A DNA stretch of 64,000 bases from Loigolactobacillus coryniformis subsp. coryniformis KCTC 3167 = DSM 20001 (GCF_002706425.1 NZ_CP017713.1:496001-560000); one strand, 5' to 3'; counted from the first letter of the stretch, positions 26,908-36,429 are shown. Program-made: numbers and translations. The notes: generated by a model from the letters alone, not told the origin.

Positions 26908-27954
26908 ATGAACAACTATACAATTTCGACGATCTATCCAAGTGAGAAGCTGGTTAATCAACAAGTTGATGTATTGTTAGAAGCAGCAGGAATCAGTCGC
27001 GACAGAAATTTGGATTATACCTGTGGTATTTTTGATGCCAGCGGTCAACTGATTGGTACTGGTAGTTGCTTTGGTAATACGTTGCGCTGCTTAGCTATTC
27101 GTCACGACCATCAGGGTGAAAGCCTGATGAATACACTAGTGAGTCACTTAGTCAGTGTTCAGTACGAACGCGGCAATACGCATCTATTTGTTTACACCAA
27201 AGTTAAATCGGCCCCTTTTTTTAAAGATTTGGGCTTTACAGAAATCGCACGAGTAGCGGATAAACTAGTATTTATGGAAAATCGTAATGACGGTTTTTTT
27301 AATTATTTGCATCAATTGAAACAATCGAAATTAGTATCAAAAAAAATTACTAGTATAGTGGTCAATGCCAATCCGTTCTCATTAGGCCATCAGTTCTTAA
27401 TTGAAAAGGCTAGTGCGGAAAATGATCTCGTTCATCTTTTTATTGTCAGTGAAGATAGCAGTTTGATTCCGTTTTCGGTAAGAAAAAAATTAGTAGAACA
27501 AGGGACTACACATTGGACCAATATTATTTATCATACAACGGGTCCTTATATTATTAGTAATTCAACATTCCCTAGCTATTTTTTGAAAGATGAAGAAACT
27601 GTTATTCGTACGCAAGCTGCCTTAGATATTGAACTATTTATCAAAATTGCGCAGCAATTAAACGTGACTAGCCGGTATGTTGGTGAAGAGCCTTATAGCC
27701 AAGTAACACATATTTATAATGAAGTTATGTTGGATAAATTGAACCAGGTAGGCATTCAATGTAATGTGATTCCACGCCTAAAAATCGGTAAGGAGGTAGT
27801 TAGCGCCTCTAAAATAAGACTTGCTTTAAAGCAGGGAGACTTAGCCTCTGTTAAAGAAATGGTGCCAGCATCAACATATGAATTTTTTCTAACGGATGAA
27901 GGTAAAAATATTATCGATAAAATTAAGCAAAGTACGCAAGTTGTACATTATTAA
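26908..27954 (+). CDS. citC: Citrate lyase ligase ([citrate (pro-3S)-lyase] ligase)
   Basis: This 348-residue CitC uses ATP and acetate to acetylate the CitD prosthetic group and so activate the lyase. A GNAT-like N-terminal region (residues about 10-130, GTGSCFGNTLRCLAIRHDHQGESL) is joined to a nucleotidyl-transferase domain with IVVNANPFSLGHQFLIEKAS (HxGH-type motif) and VVSASKIRLALKQGD. It is the only citC in the window, so it would have to serve both CitD proteins. It is cotranscribed with the LysR gene. Confidence 0.94.
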   Translation: MNNYTISTIYPSEKLVNQQVDVLLEAAGISRDRNLDYTCGIFDASGQLIGTGSCFGNTLRCLAIRHDHQGESLMNTLVSHLVSVQYERGNTHLFVYTKVKSAPFFKDLGFTEIARVADKLVFMENRNDGFFNYLHQLKQSKLVSKKITSIVVNANPFSLGHQFLIEKASAENDLVHLFIVSEDSSLIPFSVRKKLVEQGTTHWTNIIYHTTGPYIISNSTFPSYFLKDEETVIRTQAALDIELFIKIAQQLNVTSRYVGEEPYSQVTHIYNEVMLDKLNQVGIQCNVIPRLKIGKEVVSASKIRLALKQGDLASVKEMVPASTYEFFLTDEGKNIIDKIKQSTQVVHY

Positions 27955-27977
27955 CATAACGGAGGGATATATTTAGC

Positions 27978-28434
27978 ATGGAGACTATTTATTTTGTTGG
28001 TGGTTGTTTGTGGGGTGTACAAGCCTTTATGCAGACGTTATCTGGTGTGGTCGACCGAGCAAATGGGGCCGACCAACACTTTAGACAGTGACTATGATGG
28101 TTACGCTGAATGTGTTAAAACTGATTTTGATCCTGATGTAGTATTTGTAACCCAATTGATGGCATATTTTTTGAAGTTATTGATCCTTGTAGTCTCAATC
28201 ATCAAGGGGAGGATATCGGCGTAAAATATCGGGCTGGTGTTTATAGTCGACATTTAGTACTTGCAAGCGACTATATTCAAAACCAAGCAAACTATGAACA
28301 GATCGTTGTAGAAACATGCCCACCAACCCAACTATGTTGTAAGTGCACCAGAACATCAAAATAGATTAACGAGATATCCTGAAGATTATCGCTATTGTTA
28401 TATTCCACAACGACTATTAAATAAATATAAATAA
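27978..28434 (+). pseudogene. msrA: Peptide methionine sulfoxide reductase A, decayed
   Basis: From the ATG at 27978 (ribosome site GGAGGG) the frame gives METIYFVGGCLWGVQAFMQTLSG with the catalytic Cys in GGCLWG. It then shifts: TNTLDSDYDGYAECVKTDFDPD continues in another frame, GEDIGVKYRAGVYSRHLVLAS in a third, and NYVVSAPEHQNRLTRYPEDYRYCYIPQRLLNKYK ends it. At least three indels are needed to restore MsrA, so it is dead. It lies directly downstream of citC and directly upstream of the IS1380 insertion. Confidence 0.85.
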
Positions 28435-28435
28435 T

Positions 28436-30122
28436 CCTGAATTATGCATATCTTTTCCTAAACCTTAACGAGAATGCTGCTACACCATCGTTTTACCTTT
28501 GATTGAGGGTTTCACCAAAATGGTGTACCAAAAAAGCACCTTCCGTGTTATTGTTATAGCGACCAAACAATAACGAACACAGGAGATGCCTCATGACTAA
28601 CTTACACGAAACCCAACTGCGATTCAACCCTAAAATCAAAATTAAGACTGATGATGTTCAACTTTCAAATAACGCAGGCCTGTTGTTTTACGCCGAATTT
28701 AAGCACGCAGCTGGTCTTGACCAAACTATTGATCAAGCGGCGGCACAATTAAGCGAAAAACGTATTGGCCCTCATTATTCTAAAACTAGCTTACTCAATC
28801 AAATGCTGGAACTGAATATTGCCGGTTACGGCAATGATGTCGCGGCCGACGCGCTACAACACGACCCAGTCATGAAACAGGTCCATGGGACGACTGATTT
28901 AGCACCACAACCGACTATTTCTCGTTTTTTAAGTGCGCTAACTTGTGATGATGTTCTGCACTTGAACCGTTTGATTTTAACCTTGGCGCTCGATTATATC
29001 AGGACTAACCATATTGACACGGTCATGCTTGATGTTGATTCGACGCATTGTGATACCTTTGGTCATCAAGAAGCTGCTAGTTTCAATGCGCATTATGGGG
29101 TTACTGGTTTCCATCCGCTAGTGGCCTATATCGCGCAGCTGAATTTGCTTTTAGGAATCAAGCAACGTCCAGGCAATCAGTACACCAGCACTGGTGTCAA
29201 AGAATTCTTAGCCCCGATCTTTGCGGCTTTTTGCGAATTGCCGTTTGATGTTCAGTTGATTTTACGCGGTGATAGTGGTTTTGCGACGCCTGAGCTTTAT
29301 ACGCTCTGCGAATTTTATGATGTAAAATATGTGATCCGCCTGAAGCGAAACGCCGCTTTAGACCAACTAGCTGATGAATTCACACCAGTAGTGCCCAAGC
29401 ATTTTGATCAGAATTCGGTCATCTATGGTGAATTCAACTACGCGGCCAAGAGCTGGTCGATTGATCGGCGCGTCCTAGTAAAATCGACGCATCAAGTAGG
29501 CGAACTATTCTTTGAACGGCAATATGTGGTCACTAATATGACTGAAGCCGGGGTCAAATTATTGTACTTAGCCTATCAAAAGCGTGGGGCCATGGAAAAC
29601 TTGATCAAAGAAAGTAAAGCCGGCTTTTTTATGGATAAGACGAATAGCCACACCTTTACTGCCAATGCCGCACGGGCAACTATCAGCGGCATTGCCTATA
29701 ACTTGATTGCCTTGATGAAGTTAATGGCCTTACCAAAAGAGCAGCGCAACACGACCATTAGTACACTACGCTTTCAAATCTTTCACGTTGCTGGAAAACT
29801 AGCCCGTCACGCCGGAAAAATAATCATTCATCTGGCGCAAAGCAACGTCTTTAGCCAGCAGATCGAAGCCTTATTAGCTAACATTCACACGTTAAGCCCC
29901 TTAGTGACCAACTAAGAAAATAGCGCAGTTACTTTTAAAATTATTGTGTTTGACCAAGGGATTAGTGGCTACTTTTTTGACGCGATCAAGTATGAAAACT
30001 AATCAAACTAACTAAATTAAGTCAAACTTGGCTAGTCATGACTAGCCCAAGTCGTGAATATAGAGAAATTACGTAAAACTGATAATTTGGCCAATCAATT
30101 TGATGCATATGCATAATTCAGG
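28436..30122 (+). mobile_element. IS1380-family insertion sequence, copy B (1687 bp)
   Basis: Inverted repeats CCTGAATTATGCATAT lie at both ends, with a 5-bp target duplication ATAAT (28431-28435 and 30123-30127). It is identical to copy A and inserted at the stop codon of the msrA pseudogene. Confidence 0.93.
28593..29915 (+). CDS. IS1380-family transposase (copy B)
   Basis: This 440-residue transposase is identical to that at 9022-10344; the same DDE residues lie in VMLDVDSTHCD, LILRGDSGF and GAMENLIKE. Intact. Confidence 0.93.
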   Translation: MTNLHETQLRFNPKIKIKTDDVQLSNNAGLLFYAEFKHAAGLDQTIDQAAAQLSEKRIGPHYSKTSLLNQMLELNIAGYGNDVAADALQHDPVMKQVHGTTDLAPQPTISRFLSALTCDDVLHLNRLILTLALDYIRTNHIDTVMLDVDSTHCDTFGHQEAASFNAHYGVTGFHPLVAYIAQLNLLLGIKQRPGNQYTSTGVKEFLAPIFAAFCELPFDVQLILRGDSGFATPELYTLCEFYDVKYVIRLKRNAALDQLADEFTPVVPKHFDQNSVIYGEFNYAAKSWSIDRRVLVKSTHQVGELFFERQYVVTNMTEAGVKLLYLAYQKRGAMENLIKESKAGFFMDKTNSHTFTANAARATISGIAYNLIALMKLMALPKEQRNTTISTLRFQIFHVAGKLARHAGKIIIHLAQSNVFSQQIEALLANIHTLSPLVTN

Positions 30123-30131
30123 ATAATAGAT

Positions 30132-30178
30132 AAAAATGGTCCAACTGAAAATATTCGTTTTCAGTTGGACCATTTTTA
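30132..30178. terminator. Bidirectional terminator of the oad operon
   Basis: AAAAATGGTCCAACTGAAAA pairs perfectly with its complement around a short loop, with A tract and T tract on the two sides. It ends the leftward oad operon. Confidence 0.9.
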
Positions 30179-30192
30179 TACATGATTTCGCA

Positions 30193-31587
30193 CTAGCCAA
30201 GATCAATTGTTACATCAACTTTCTGCACCGGCACATCATAAAATGGATCTTCGCGCCGCCCCAGAAAGTCTTTCGCCTGTTCTGGGAACAAGGCGTACAT
30301 CAATACATCCTCAGTCGAATGAGCATAGTCACCGATTTCTTTGCGGAACTGCGCCATTTGCGGCTTGATCAAATCAGCGGGTCTGACTGTGATCACATCG
30401 GTATCATCGCCAATGATTTTATGACGAATTTCATCTGAAATTGGAACTGGTGGGCGGCCATAATAACCTTTGACATATTCTTTGATCTCTTTGGGTACTA
30501 ATTTGTAACGTTCACCGCTGATGACATTCATCACAGCCTGGGTACCGACCATTTGTGACAGCGGCGTGACTAATGGTGGAAAACCAAGATCAGCACGAAC
30601 GTTGGGCACTTCTTCCAAAACTTCTTGATAACGATCCTCTAGGCCTTGTTCTTTTAACTGATTCAGTAAATTAGATAACATGCCGCCGGGCACTTTATAC
30701 AATAGTGTCCGTGGCTCAGTGTCCTTAACTTTAGGGTTGAGTAAGCCTGCCTTGCGAAAACGATCGCGAACCGGGTTGAAGTGGGCGGCAATTTTTGACA
30801 ATTGGGTCACGTCTAAGTTTGTGTTGTAGCCGAGATCCGATAAGGCGATTGCCATCGATTCCGTACTGGGTTGACTGGTGCCGCCAGAAAAAGACGAAAT
30901 TGCCGTATCGATAATATCGGCGCCAGCTTCAACCGATTTCAAGTAAGTCATTTCGGCAATGCCGCTGGTGGCGTGGGTATGCACCTCAAGCGGGACACTA
31001 ACCGCTGCCTTGATTTCACTGACCAAGGCATAGGCATCGTTGGGTGTTAATACACCGGCCATATCTTTAATGGCAATCGAATCCGCGCCTAGCCTTTCTA
31101 GTTCCTGGGCTAATTGAACAAAGTAGGGAATCGTATGAAAGTCACTAGTGGTGTACGAAATCGCTGCTTGGGCTTCGCCGCCAGCTTCTTTAGTAGCTTT
31201 AATTGCGGTTTCGAGATTACGCGGATCGTTTAAGGCATCAAAAATACGGATAATATCAATGCCGTTTTCAACTGATTTATGCACAAATTCAGTCACCACG
31301 TCATCAGCATAATGTTTGTAGCCGAGTAAGTTTTGCCCCCGAAGGAGCATCTGTAGTTTAGTTTTTTTTACGTGTTGGCGGATCATTCGTAGCCGTTCCC
31401 AAGGATCTTCGTTCAGGAAGCGAATGGCCGAATCAAACGTCGCCCCACCCCAAACTTCGAGGGCGTGATAGCCAGCATGATCCATGGTTTCGAGGATCGG
31501 TAGCATATCACTAAACGGCATCCGGGTCGCAATTTGACTTTGTTGACCGTCACGTAAAACAGTTTCCATAAAGCGAATGTTTTTCAT
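30193..31587 (-). CDS. oadA: Oxaloacetate decarboxylase alpha subunit (carboxyltransferase)
   Basis: This 464-residue OadA transfers the C4 carboxyl of oxaloacetate to biotin. The TIM-barrel carboxyltransferase has RFMETVLRDGQQSQIATRM (metal Asp), HALEVWGGATFD, IKDMAGVLTP with the catalytic Lys, and the metal ligands in EVHTHATSG. The C-terminal PYC_OADA region follows, but there is no biotinyl domain: the chain stops near VDVTIDLG. The biotin carrier is the separate gene at 32905, as in Enterococcus-type enzymes. Last gene of the oad operon. Confidence 0.95.
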   Translation of the reverse strand: MKNIRFMETVLRDGQQSQIATRMPFSDMLPILETMDHAGYHALEVWGGATFDSAIRFLNEDPWERLRMIRQHVKKTKLQMLLRGQNLLGYKHYADDVVTEFVHKSVENGIDIIRIFDALNDPRNLETAIKATKEAGGEAQAAISYTTSDFHTIPYFVQLAQELERLGADSIAIKDMAGVLTPNDAYALVSEIKAAVSVPLEVHTHATSGIAEMTYLKSVEAGADIIDTAISSFSGGTSQPSTESMAIALSDLGYNTNLDVTQLSKIAAHFNPVRDRFRKAGLLNPKVKDTEPRTLLYKVPGGMLSNLLNQLKEQGLEDRYQEVLEEVPNVRADLGFPPLVTPLSQMVGTQAVMNVISGERYKLVPKEIKEYVKGYYGRPPVPISDEIRHKIIGDDTDVITVRPADLIKPQMAQFRKEIGDYAHSTEDVLMYALFPEQAKDFLGRREDPFYDVPVQKVDVTIDLG

Positions 31588-31609
31588 GAGTTAATCCAGT
31601 CCTTCATTT

Positions 31610-31732
31610 TTATTTAGCGGGGAAGATTTTAATTAAAACTTGTGAGATCAGATAAAGCAGGAAGAGAACTAAAAAGACACCGACCATGCCAAAAAGCATG
31701 AGTTCACCTGCTTGGATCAAGGCATTATTCAT
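31610..31732 (-). CDS. Small membrane subunit of oxaloacetate decarboxylase (gamma-like, 40 aa)
   Basis: A 40-residue protein, MNNALIQAGELMLFGM through IFPAK, has one transmembrane helix (about residues 12-33) and a basic tail. It has a ribosome site AGGAG and lies between oadB and oadA. OadG (gamma) subunits have exactly this layout, an N-terminal helix starting with a short acidic segment such as ELMLFGMVGVF, so I call it a minimal gamma-like subunit. The long soluble zinc-binding tail of enterobacterial OadG is absent. Confidence 0.8.
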   Translation of the reverse strand: MNNALIQAGELMLFGMVGVFLVLFLLYLISQVLIKIFPAK

Positions 31733-31751
31733 ATTTTGCTCCTAACTTTGA

Positions 31752-32873
31752 CTAACTAAAGAATGACAACAACAGACCACCGGCGACAACGGAGGCAATC
31801 TGACCAGAAACATTGGCACCAACGGCATACATCAAGACAAAGTTTTGTGGATCTTCGTCAGTGGCCATTCGTTGAATGACCCGGCTGGACATAGGGAAAG
31901 CCGAGATTCCGGCGGCTCCGATCATCGGATTGATCTTCTTTTTGCGGAACAGATTGAGCAACTTGGCGAACAACACCCCGCCGATCGAATCCATCACAAA
32001 AGCCACGAGGCCAAAGGCAATGATCATTAAAGTTTGTACGTTTAAAAATTGACTTGCCACGAGCTTGACGGAAATCGTCAGCCCTAACAATATTGATACG
32101 ATATTGACTAATTCATTTTGGGCTGATTGTGATAGCCGATCTAACACACCACATTCACGTAATAAGTTACCAAACATCAAGAAACCGACTAATGGCAAGG
32201 AGATCGGCGCGATAAAGCCGGCAACGATCGTAATGGCGATCGGGAATAAAATCTTAACTGTTTTCGAGACGTCCTCGGCTTTATATGTCATGCGAATCTG
32301 CCGTTCTTTCTTGGTGGTGACGGCCTTAATCGCGGCTGGTTGGATGATCGGCACTAACGCCATATAGGAGTAGGCGGCTACCGTGATCGGTCCTAAGAGT
32401 TTCGGCGCGAGCTGACCAGAAACGAAGATTGAAGTTGGCCCATCGGCGGCACCGATGATACCGATTGAAGCGGCCTCTTTAATGTCAAAACCGAATAAAA
32501 CGGCGACGATAACGGTGAAGAAAATACCAAATTGTGCTGCAGCACCGAACAATAGCATAAATGGATTCTGCAATAACGGACCGAAATCGATCATAGCGCC
32601 GATGCCGATGAAAATCAGTAAGGGAAAAAGTTCGGTGCTAATGCCAGCACTAAATAAAATATCTAAAACCCCTTTAGATTGATGTCCACCAACAATTTGG
32701 GTCAGGACACCACTGCCAGGGATATTAACGAGAATCGCCCCCAAACCCATGGGGACTAATAAAGTTGGTTCATATTCTTTTTTGATCCCTAAGTACATTA
32801 GCAAGCCGCCGATCAACATCATCACGATTTCTTGCCAAGTAATTGAAGTGATCCCTTGAAGTAATGTTTCCAA
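31752..32873 (-). CDS. oadB: Oxaloacetate decarboxylase beta subunit (Na+ pump)
   Basis: This 373-residue membrane protein has about nine hydrophobic segments; it decarboxylates carboxybiotin and couples this to Na+ export. The Na+/proton site is in IIGAADGPTSIFVSGQL (family Asp203 region), followed by NLLRECGVLDRLSQSAQNELVNI and GAAGISAFPMSSRV. It starts with TTG at 32873 after GAGGAGC. It lies between the biotin carrier and the small gamma-like gene. Confidence 0.94.
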   Translation of the reverse strand: METLLQGITSITWQEIVMMLIGGLLMYLGIKKEYEPTLLVPMGLGAILVNIPGSGVLTQIVGGHQSKGVLDILFSAGISTELFPLLIFIGIGAMIDFGPLLQNPFMLLFGAAAQFGIFFTVIVAVLFGFDIKEAASIGIIGAADGPTSIFVSGQLAPKLLGPITVAAYSYMALVPIIQPAAIKAVTTKKERQIRMTYKAEDVSKTVKILFPIAITIVAGFIAPISLPLVGFLMFGNLLRECGVLDRLSQSAQNELVNIVSILLGLTISVKLVASQFLNVQTLMIIAFGLVAFVMDSIGGVLFAKLLNLFRKKKINPMIGAAGISAFPMSSRVIQRMATDEDPQNFVLMYAVGANVSGQIASVVAGGLLLSFFS

Positions 32874-32904
32874 ATTATAAGCTCCTCTTCCAAAAATATA
32901 ACGT

Positions 32905-33288
32905 CTATTGAATCGTGATCAAGGCGTCGCCAGCATTGACGTTTTCACCGACTGTGACGTTGATCCCAGTCACCTTACCAGCATGATTAGACACCACTTC
33001 ATTTTCCATTTTCATGGCTTCTAAAATAATCAGCGGCTGATTTTCTTTGACTTCATCGCCAACCTTAACCAAGAGCTTTAAAATCGAGCCGGGCATTGGT
33101 GCGGGTAACGTGTCACCAGCGGCATTTTGTGGCGCTGCAGGTGCAGGAGCTGGCGCTGCCGGTGTGACTGGGGTCGGTTGCGGGGCTGATGTAGCTACTG
33201 GTACCGCTGGGGCCGGTGTACCACCAATTTCTTCCATTTCAACTAGGTATTCAGTACCATCGATTGTGATTTTAAATTTACGTAACAT
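32905..33288 (-). CDS. oadD: Biotin carrier subunit of oxaloacetate decarboxylase
   Basis: This 127-residue biotin carboxyl carrier has a short N-terminal strand region (LRKFKITIDGTEYLVEMEE), a Pro/Ala-rich linker of about 45 residues, and a biotinyl domain with the modified Lys in EAMKMENEV. It supplies the carrier domain missing from OadA. The gene order oadH-oadD-oadB resembles that reported for Enterococcus faecalis, so I use that name. The ribosome site is AGGAG. Confidence 0.9.
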   Translation of the reverse strand: MLRKFKITIDGTEYLVEMEEIGGTPAPAVPVATSAPQPTPVTPAAPAPAPAAPQNAAGDTLPAPMPGSILKLLVKVGDEVKENQPLIILEAMKMENEVVSNHAGKVTGINVTVGENVNAGDALITIQ

Positions 33289-33298
33289 GTGTTTTCTC

Positions 33299-33634
33299 CT
33301 AATCTATTTTGCGTTGAACTGACTTAACAATAAATTTCTTGTCGGGGGCATCACCAGCAGCGATACTAGTTGCGATCAGGGTCACCAACTTAAATTCAGG
33401 ATTAAGCTGCTGGATACGTTTAACTTTAAGACGACTAGAACTGTTTTCACCAGCCGCAATCGCTGTTGTAATGATCGAAATAATTCTGTTTTTAGCGTGA
33501 TCGTCAGAAGGGACAAATTTACCTATATTTAACCAGCTAGGTGAATTTTCAACTTGCGGTTCCACTGTTGTGGTACTAAGAGCTGCGGATACAGATCCTA
33601 GTTCCTTTCCAAATAATTTTTTAAAAAATCCCAT
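33299..33634 (-). CDS. oadH: OadH-like subunit, first gene of the oad operon
   Basis: This 111-residue basic protein starts MGFFKKLFGKELGSVSAAL and contains two similar halves: HAKNRIISIITTAIAAGENSSSRLKVKRIQQL and EFKLVTLIATSIAAGDAPDKKFIVKSVQRK. Position and size match the OadH subunit described with the E. faecalis enzyme; the assignment rests on this position and on the IAAG repeats. The ATG at 33634 follows GGAGAGTG. Confidence 0.7.
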   Translation of the reverse strand: MGFFKKLFGKELGSVSAALSTTTVEPQVENSPSWLNIGKFVPSDDHAKNRIISIITTAIAAGENSSSRLKVKRIQQLNPEFKLVTLIATSIAAGDAPDKKFIVKSVQRKID

Positions 33635-33649
33635 ATCATCACTCTCCAT

Positions 33650-34022
33650 ATCATGTTGTATTAATCATTCCTACTTGGTACTATTATATTAAAAAATTCA
33701 CGAGCATAGCTGATTCTAGATGTTCTTAAGCTGTTCTTTTTATAATGATTGATATCAGCAAAAACATGCAATCGCTTTCTTTGGGAAAATTGATTTAGCG
33801 CTGATTGCAAAAATTTATTATTTCACATTTAAATAATCCTTGTTTTATTTGAATGTTAAGTGTTTTCTAAATGTTTTTTTGTCTTAATTAGTGACAAATC
33901 AAACATTAGATACGTTACACTGATTATAAATTTTAAAAATATTTCATTTTCATTCCTACTTTGATCATATGGTCACAATGATACTTTTAAAATAAATTTT
34001 ATTTACGAAGGGAATTACGACA
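33650..34022. promoter_or_regulatory. Divergent control region between oadHDB-A and citM
   Basis: This 373-bp very AT-rich space contains no gene. TGCAATCGCTTTCT (33767-33780) is a good match to the CcpA cre consensus (12 of 14). TATAAT for the leftward operon is at 33688-33683. The AT-rich blocks around 33835-33960 (such as ACAAATCAAACATTAG) are where CitO-type GntR proteins bind in related bacteria. Citrate induction and catabolite control are inferred. Confidence 0.5.
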
Positions 34023-35366
34023 ATGTTAATTACAATATTTGCCTACCTGATGGTTATTGTTTTCATGGTTATGATCATGAAGAAATGGATGTCACCATTA
34101 AGCGCCTTAGTAGTAGTACCCACAATTTTTACAATTGCCGCAATGATACTAGGTATTGCTAACAAAGGGACATTAGGAAAATGGGTATTAGCTGGGATCG
34201 ATACAACTTCTCAAACTGGTATCATGCTCTTATTCGCCATTTTATATTTTTCAATTATGTTGGATGCCGGTTTGTTTGATCCAATCACGAAGAAAATGAT
34301 CCATTTTGCTAAAGGTGATCCGATGAAGATCTTAATGGCAACTGCGATTGTCTCGGCTGCCGTCTCAATGAACGGTGACGGTACCACGACAACATTGATC
34401 GTAGTTTCAGCCTTTTTACCAATTTATCAAAAATTAGGTATGAAATTAATGAACTTGGCTGTACTACTGATTTTACAAAATACAATTATGAATTTATTGC
34501 CGTGGGGCGGACCAACAGCCAGAGCAATGGCCGTCTTCCATGTTGGCGCCAATATTTTGACCTACTTATTACCAGGAATGATCATTTCGCTACTATATGT
34601 TATTTTCATTGTTGCACGGGGAATGGGAAAAAAGGAGCGTGCCCGTCTAGGCGTCACGCAAATGACAGACTTAGAGATCGATGCGTTAGTTAAAGATGAT
34701 GATCCGGAAAAGGCCAAAATGAAACGGCCTAAGTTGTTTGCTTTTAACGGAATTATGACTTTAGCCTTGATTGCTTTATTGGTTATTGATTCTTTCGTTG
34801 ATTTGGGCTTACCACCATTGTTATTATTCTTGTTAGGAACAGTTATTGCGTTGCTGGTTAATTATCCTAATCTAAAGGAACAGTCAGCACGGATCGGCGC
34901 AAACGGTGGCGATGCAGTTCAAGTCGTTATCTTAGTGTTCGCGGCAGGTGTATTTATGGGCTTATTCCAAGGCTCAGGAATGGCAACTGGCTTGGCCAAA
35001 AGTTTAACCACGATCATCCCGCAATCATGGTCTGGTTATTGGGGTCTGATCATTACTGCTTTATCGGCGCCAGGGACATTCTTCCTTTCTAACGACGGTT
35101 GGTACTTCGGCGTAATTCCTGTGCTACGGGAAGCTGGATTACAGTACGGCTTTACCGATATGCAAATGGCGTTGGCTTCATTAATGGGTCAAGCGTTCCA
35201 TTTATTGAGCCCATTAGTTGCCTTCATCTATCTATTACTTCGTTTGACCAAGCTCGATATGGGTGAATGGCAAAAGGCTACTGCTAAGTATGCCGTCGTT
35301 GTCTTTGCGATTTTCGTTATTACCGTTTTAGCTTTAGGCCATATGCCGATCCACGTTGCGCAATAA
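34023..35366 (+). CDS. citM: CitMHS-family citrate/metal symporter
   Basis: This 447-residue transporter of about 11-12 transmembrane segments belongs to the CitMHS family, which imports citrate complexed with Mg, Ca or other divalent metals. Family segments are VSAAVSMNGDGTTTTLIVVSAF near residues 110-130, LLPWGGPTARAMAVF, and the C-terminal SNDGWYFGVIPVL with ASLMGQAFHLLSPLVAF. It stands divergent from the oad operon and just before the GntR regulator, so it probably feeds the citrate lyase pathway. Confidence 0.93.
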   Translation: MLITIFAYLMVIVFMVMIMKKWMSPLSALVVVPTIFTIAAMILGIANKGTLGKWVLAGIDTTSQTGIMLLFAILYFSIMLDAGLFDPITKKMIHFAKGDPMKILMATAIVSAAVSMNGDGTTTTLIVVSAFLPIYQKLGMKLMNLAVLLILQNTIMNLLPWGGPTARAMAVFHVGANILTYLLPGMIISLLYVIFIVARGMGKKERARLGVTQMTDLEIDALVKDDDPEKAKMKRPKLFAFNGIMTLALIALLVIDSFVDLGLPPLLLFLLGTVIALLVNYPNLKEQSARIGANGGDAVQVVILVFAAGVFMGLFQGSGMATGLAKSLTTIIPQSWSGYWGLIITALSAPGTFFLSNDGWYFGVIPVLREAGLQYGFTDMQMALASLMGQAFHLLSPLVAFIYLLLRLTKLDMGEWQKATAKYAVVVFAIFVITVLALGHMPIHVAQ

Positions 35367-35394
35367 CTAAAATAAAACGTAGGGAGTCTAAGCA

Positions 35395-36090
35395 ATGAAT
35401 GACTTTATCAGAGAAACTAGCAATAACTTGGATTTATCAGATAATCGGCCGCTAAAGGAATTATTGTATGAAGCAATGCGCAAAACAATTATTCTGGGTG
35501 AAGTGGCAACCGGTGTCAGAATAAATGAAAAAGAAGTTTCTCGACAAATGAACATTAGTCGGACTCCGATCAGGTATGCGCTAAAACAATTAGAAAATGA
35601 TGATTTAGTCGATCATGTTCAAGGTAAAGGCGTAATTATCAAAGGAATTAGTATCAAAGACGCTCATGAAATATACGCCATTCGAATTGCTTTAGATACT
35701 TTAGCTGAGATCACAGCAATGAATAATATGAGTGAGGCGGATTTTGATGCGATGAACCAATTATTAGTTGAGACTGAACAGGCTAATGAATTAGATGATG
35801 TAGATATGGTCATGGAAAAGATCGCTGAATTTAATAATATGCTTTATAACGAAGCAAATATGCCACGATTAAAATCAATTATTTATAAATTACGTGAATA
35901 CTTGATCTATTTTAGAGACATTGCTATTCGTGCACGCGTTCGACGCGATAAAGCTTTGTTAGAGCATCGAATTATTTATAGCAGTATGCGACTTAAAGAT
36001 AAGGATGCACTAGAGCGGATCACGCGACAACATTTGGAAGCATCGCAGGTCTTCATTATTAAAGAAATGGAGAAACGTAAAAATAATTAG
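35395..36090 (+). CDS. citO: GntR-family regulator, CitO/CitI type
   Basis: This 231-residue GntR/FCD regulator has a winged helix-turn-helix with INEKEVSRQMNISRTPIRYALKQLENDDLV (residues 40-70), then an all-helical FCD-like effector domain. It lies between citM and citD. In Enterococcus (CitO) and Lactobacillus/Weissella (CitI is SorC) citrate regulators, this position and the GntR type point to CitO, a citrate-responsive activator. The ligand is inferred from context. Confidence 0.82.
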   Translation: MNDFIRETSNNLDLSDNRPLKELLYEAMRKTIILGEVATGVRINEKEVSRQMNISRTPIRYALKQLENDDLVDHVQGKGVIIKGISIKDAHEIYAIRIALDTLAEITAMNNMSEADFDAMNQLLVETEQANELDDVDMVMEKIAEFNNMLYNEANMPRLKSIIYKLREYLIYFRDIAIRARVRRDKALLEHRIIYSSMRLKDKDALERITRQHLEASQVFIIKEMEKRKNN

Positions 36091-36133
36091 TTTTAGCGGA
36101 TTTTTTGTGGATATGTGAAGGGAATGTATATTA

Positions 36134-36427
36134 ATGGAAATCAAAAAGACAGCTACGGCTGGAACTTTAGAATCATCAGATATTCAAATTATAATCGATA
36201 AGGGTAGCGATGGAATAAAGATTCAGTTAGATTCTGACGTTAAAAAAGAATTTGGTGAACAAATTGAGTCAGTCATTCGACAAACATTAGTCGCAAACCA
36301 TATTGACCAAGCTAACGTTAAAGCCGTTGATAAAGGGGCTTTAGATTGTGTCATTAAAGCGCGGACTTTAGCTGCTGCAAATCGTGCGCTTGATACCGCT
36401 GATAAACCATCTTGGGAGGTGCTGTAG
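36134..36427 (+). CDS. citD: Citrate lyase acyl carrier protein (set 2)
   Basis: This 97-residue CitD begins MEIKKTATAGTLESSD, with the modified Ser at residue 14, and contains VDKGALDCVIKARTLAAANRA. It shares the first and last motifs with the set 1 CitD but differs through the middle, so the two are old paralogues. The stop is 2 bp before citE. Confidence 0.94.
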   Translation: MEIKKTATAGTLESSDIQIIIDKGSDGIKIQLDSDVKKEFGEQIESVIRQTLVANHIDQANVKAVDKGALDCVIKARTLAAANRALDTADKPSWEVL

Positions 36428-36429
36428 CA

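Noticed and set aside
30136-30438. Plus-strand ORF of 100 codons over the oadA 3' end
   Set aside because: It lies antisense to a strongly conserved oadA and begins inside a terminator; no ribosome site.
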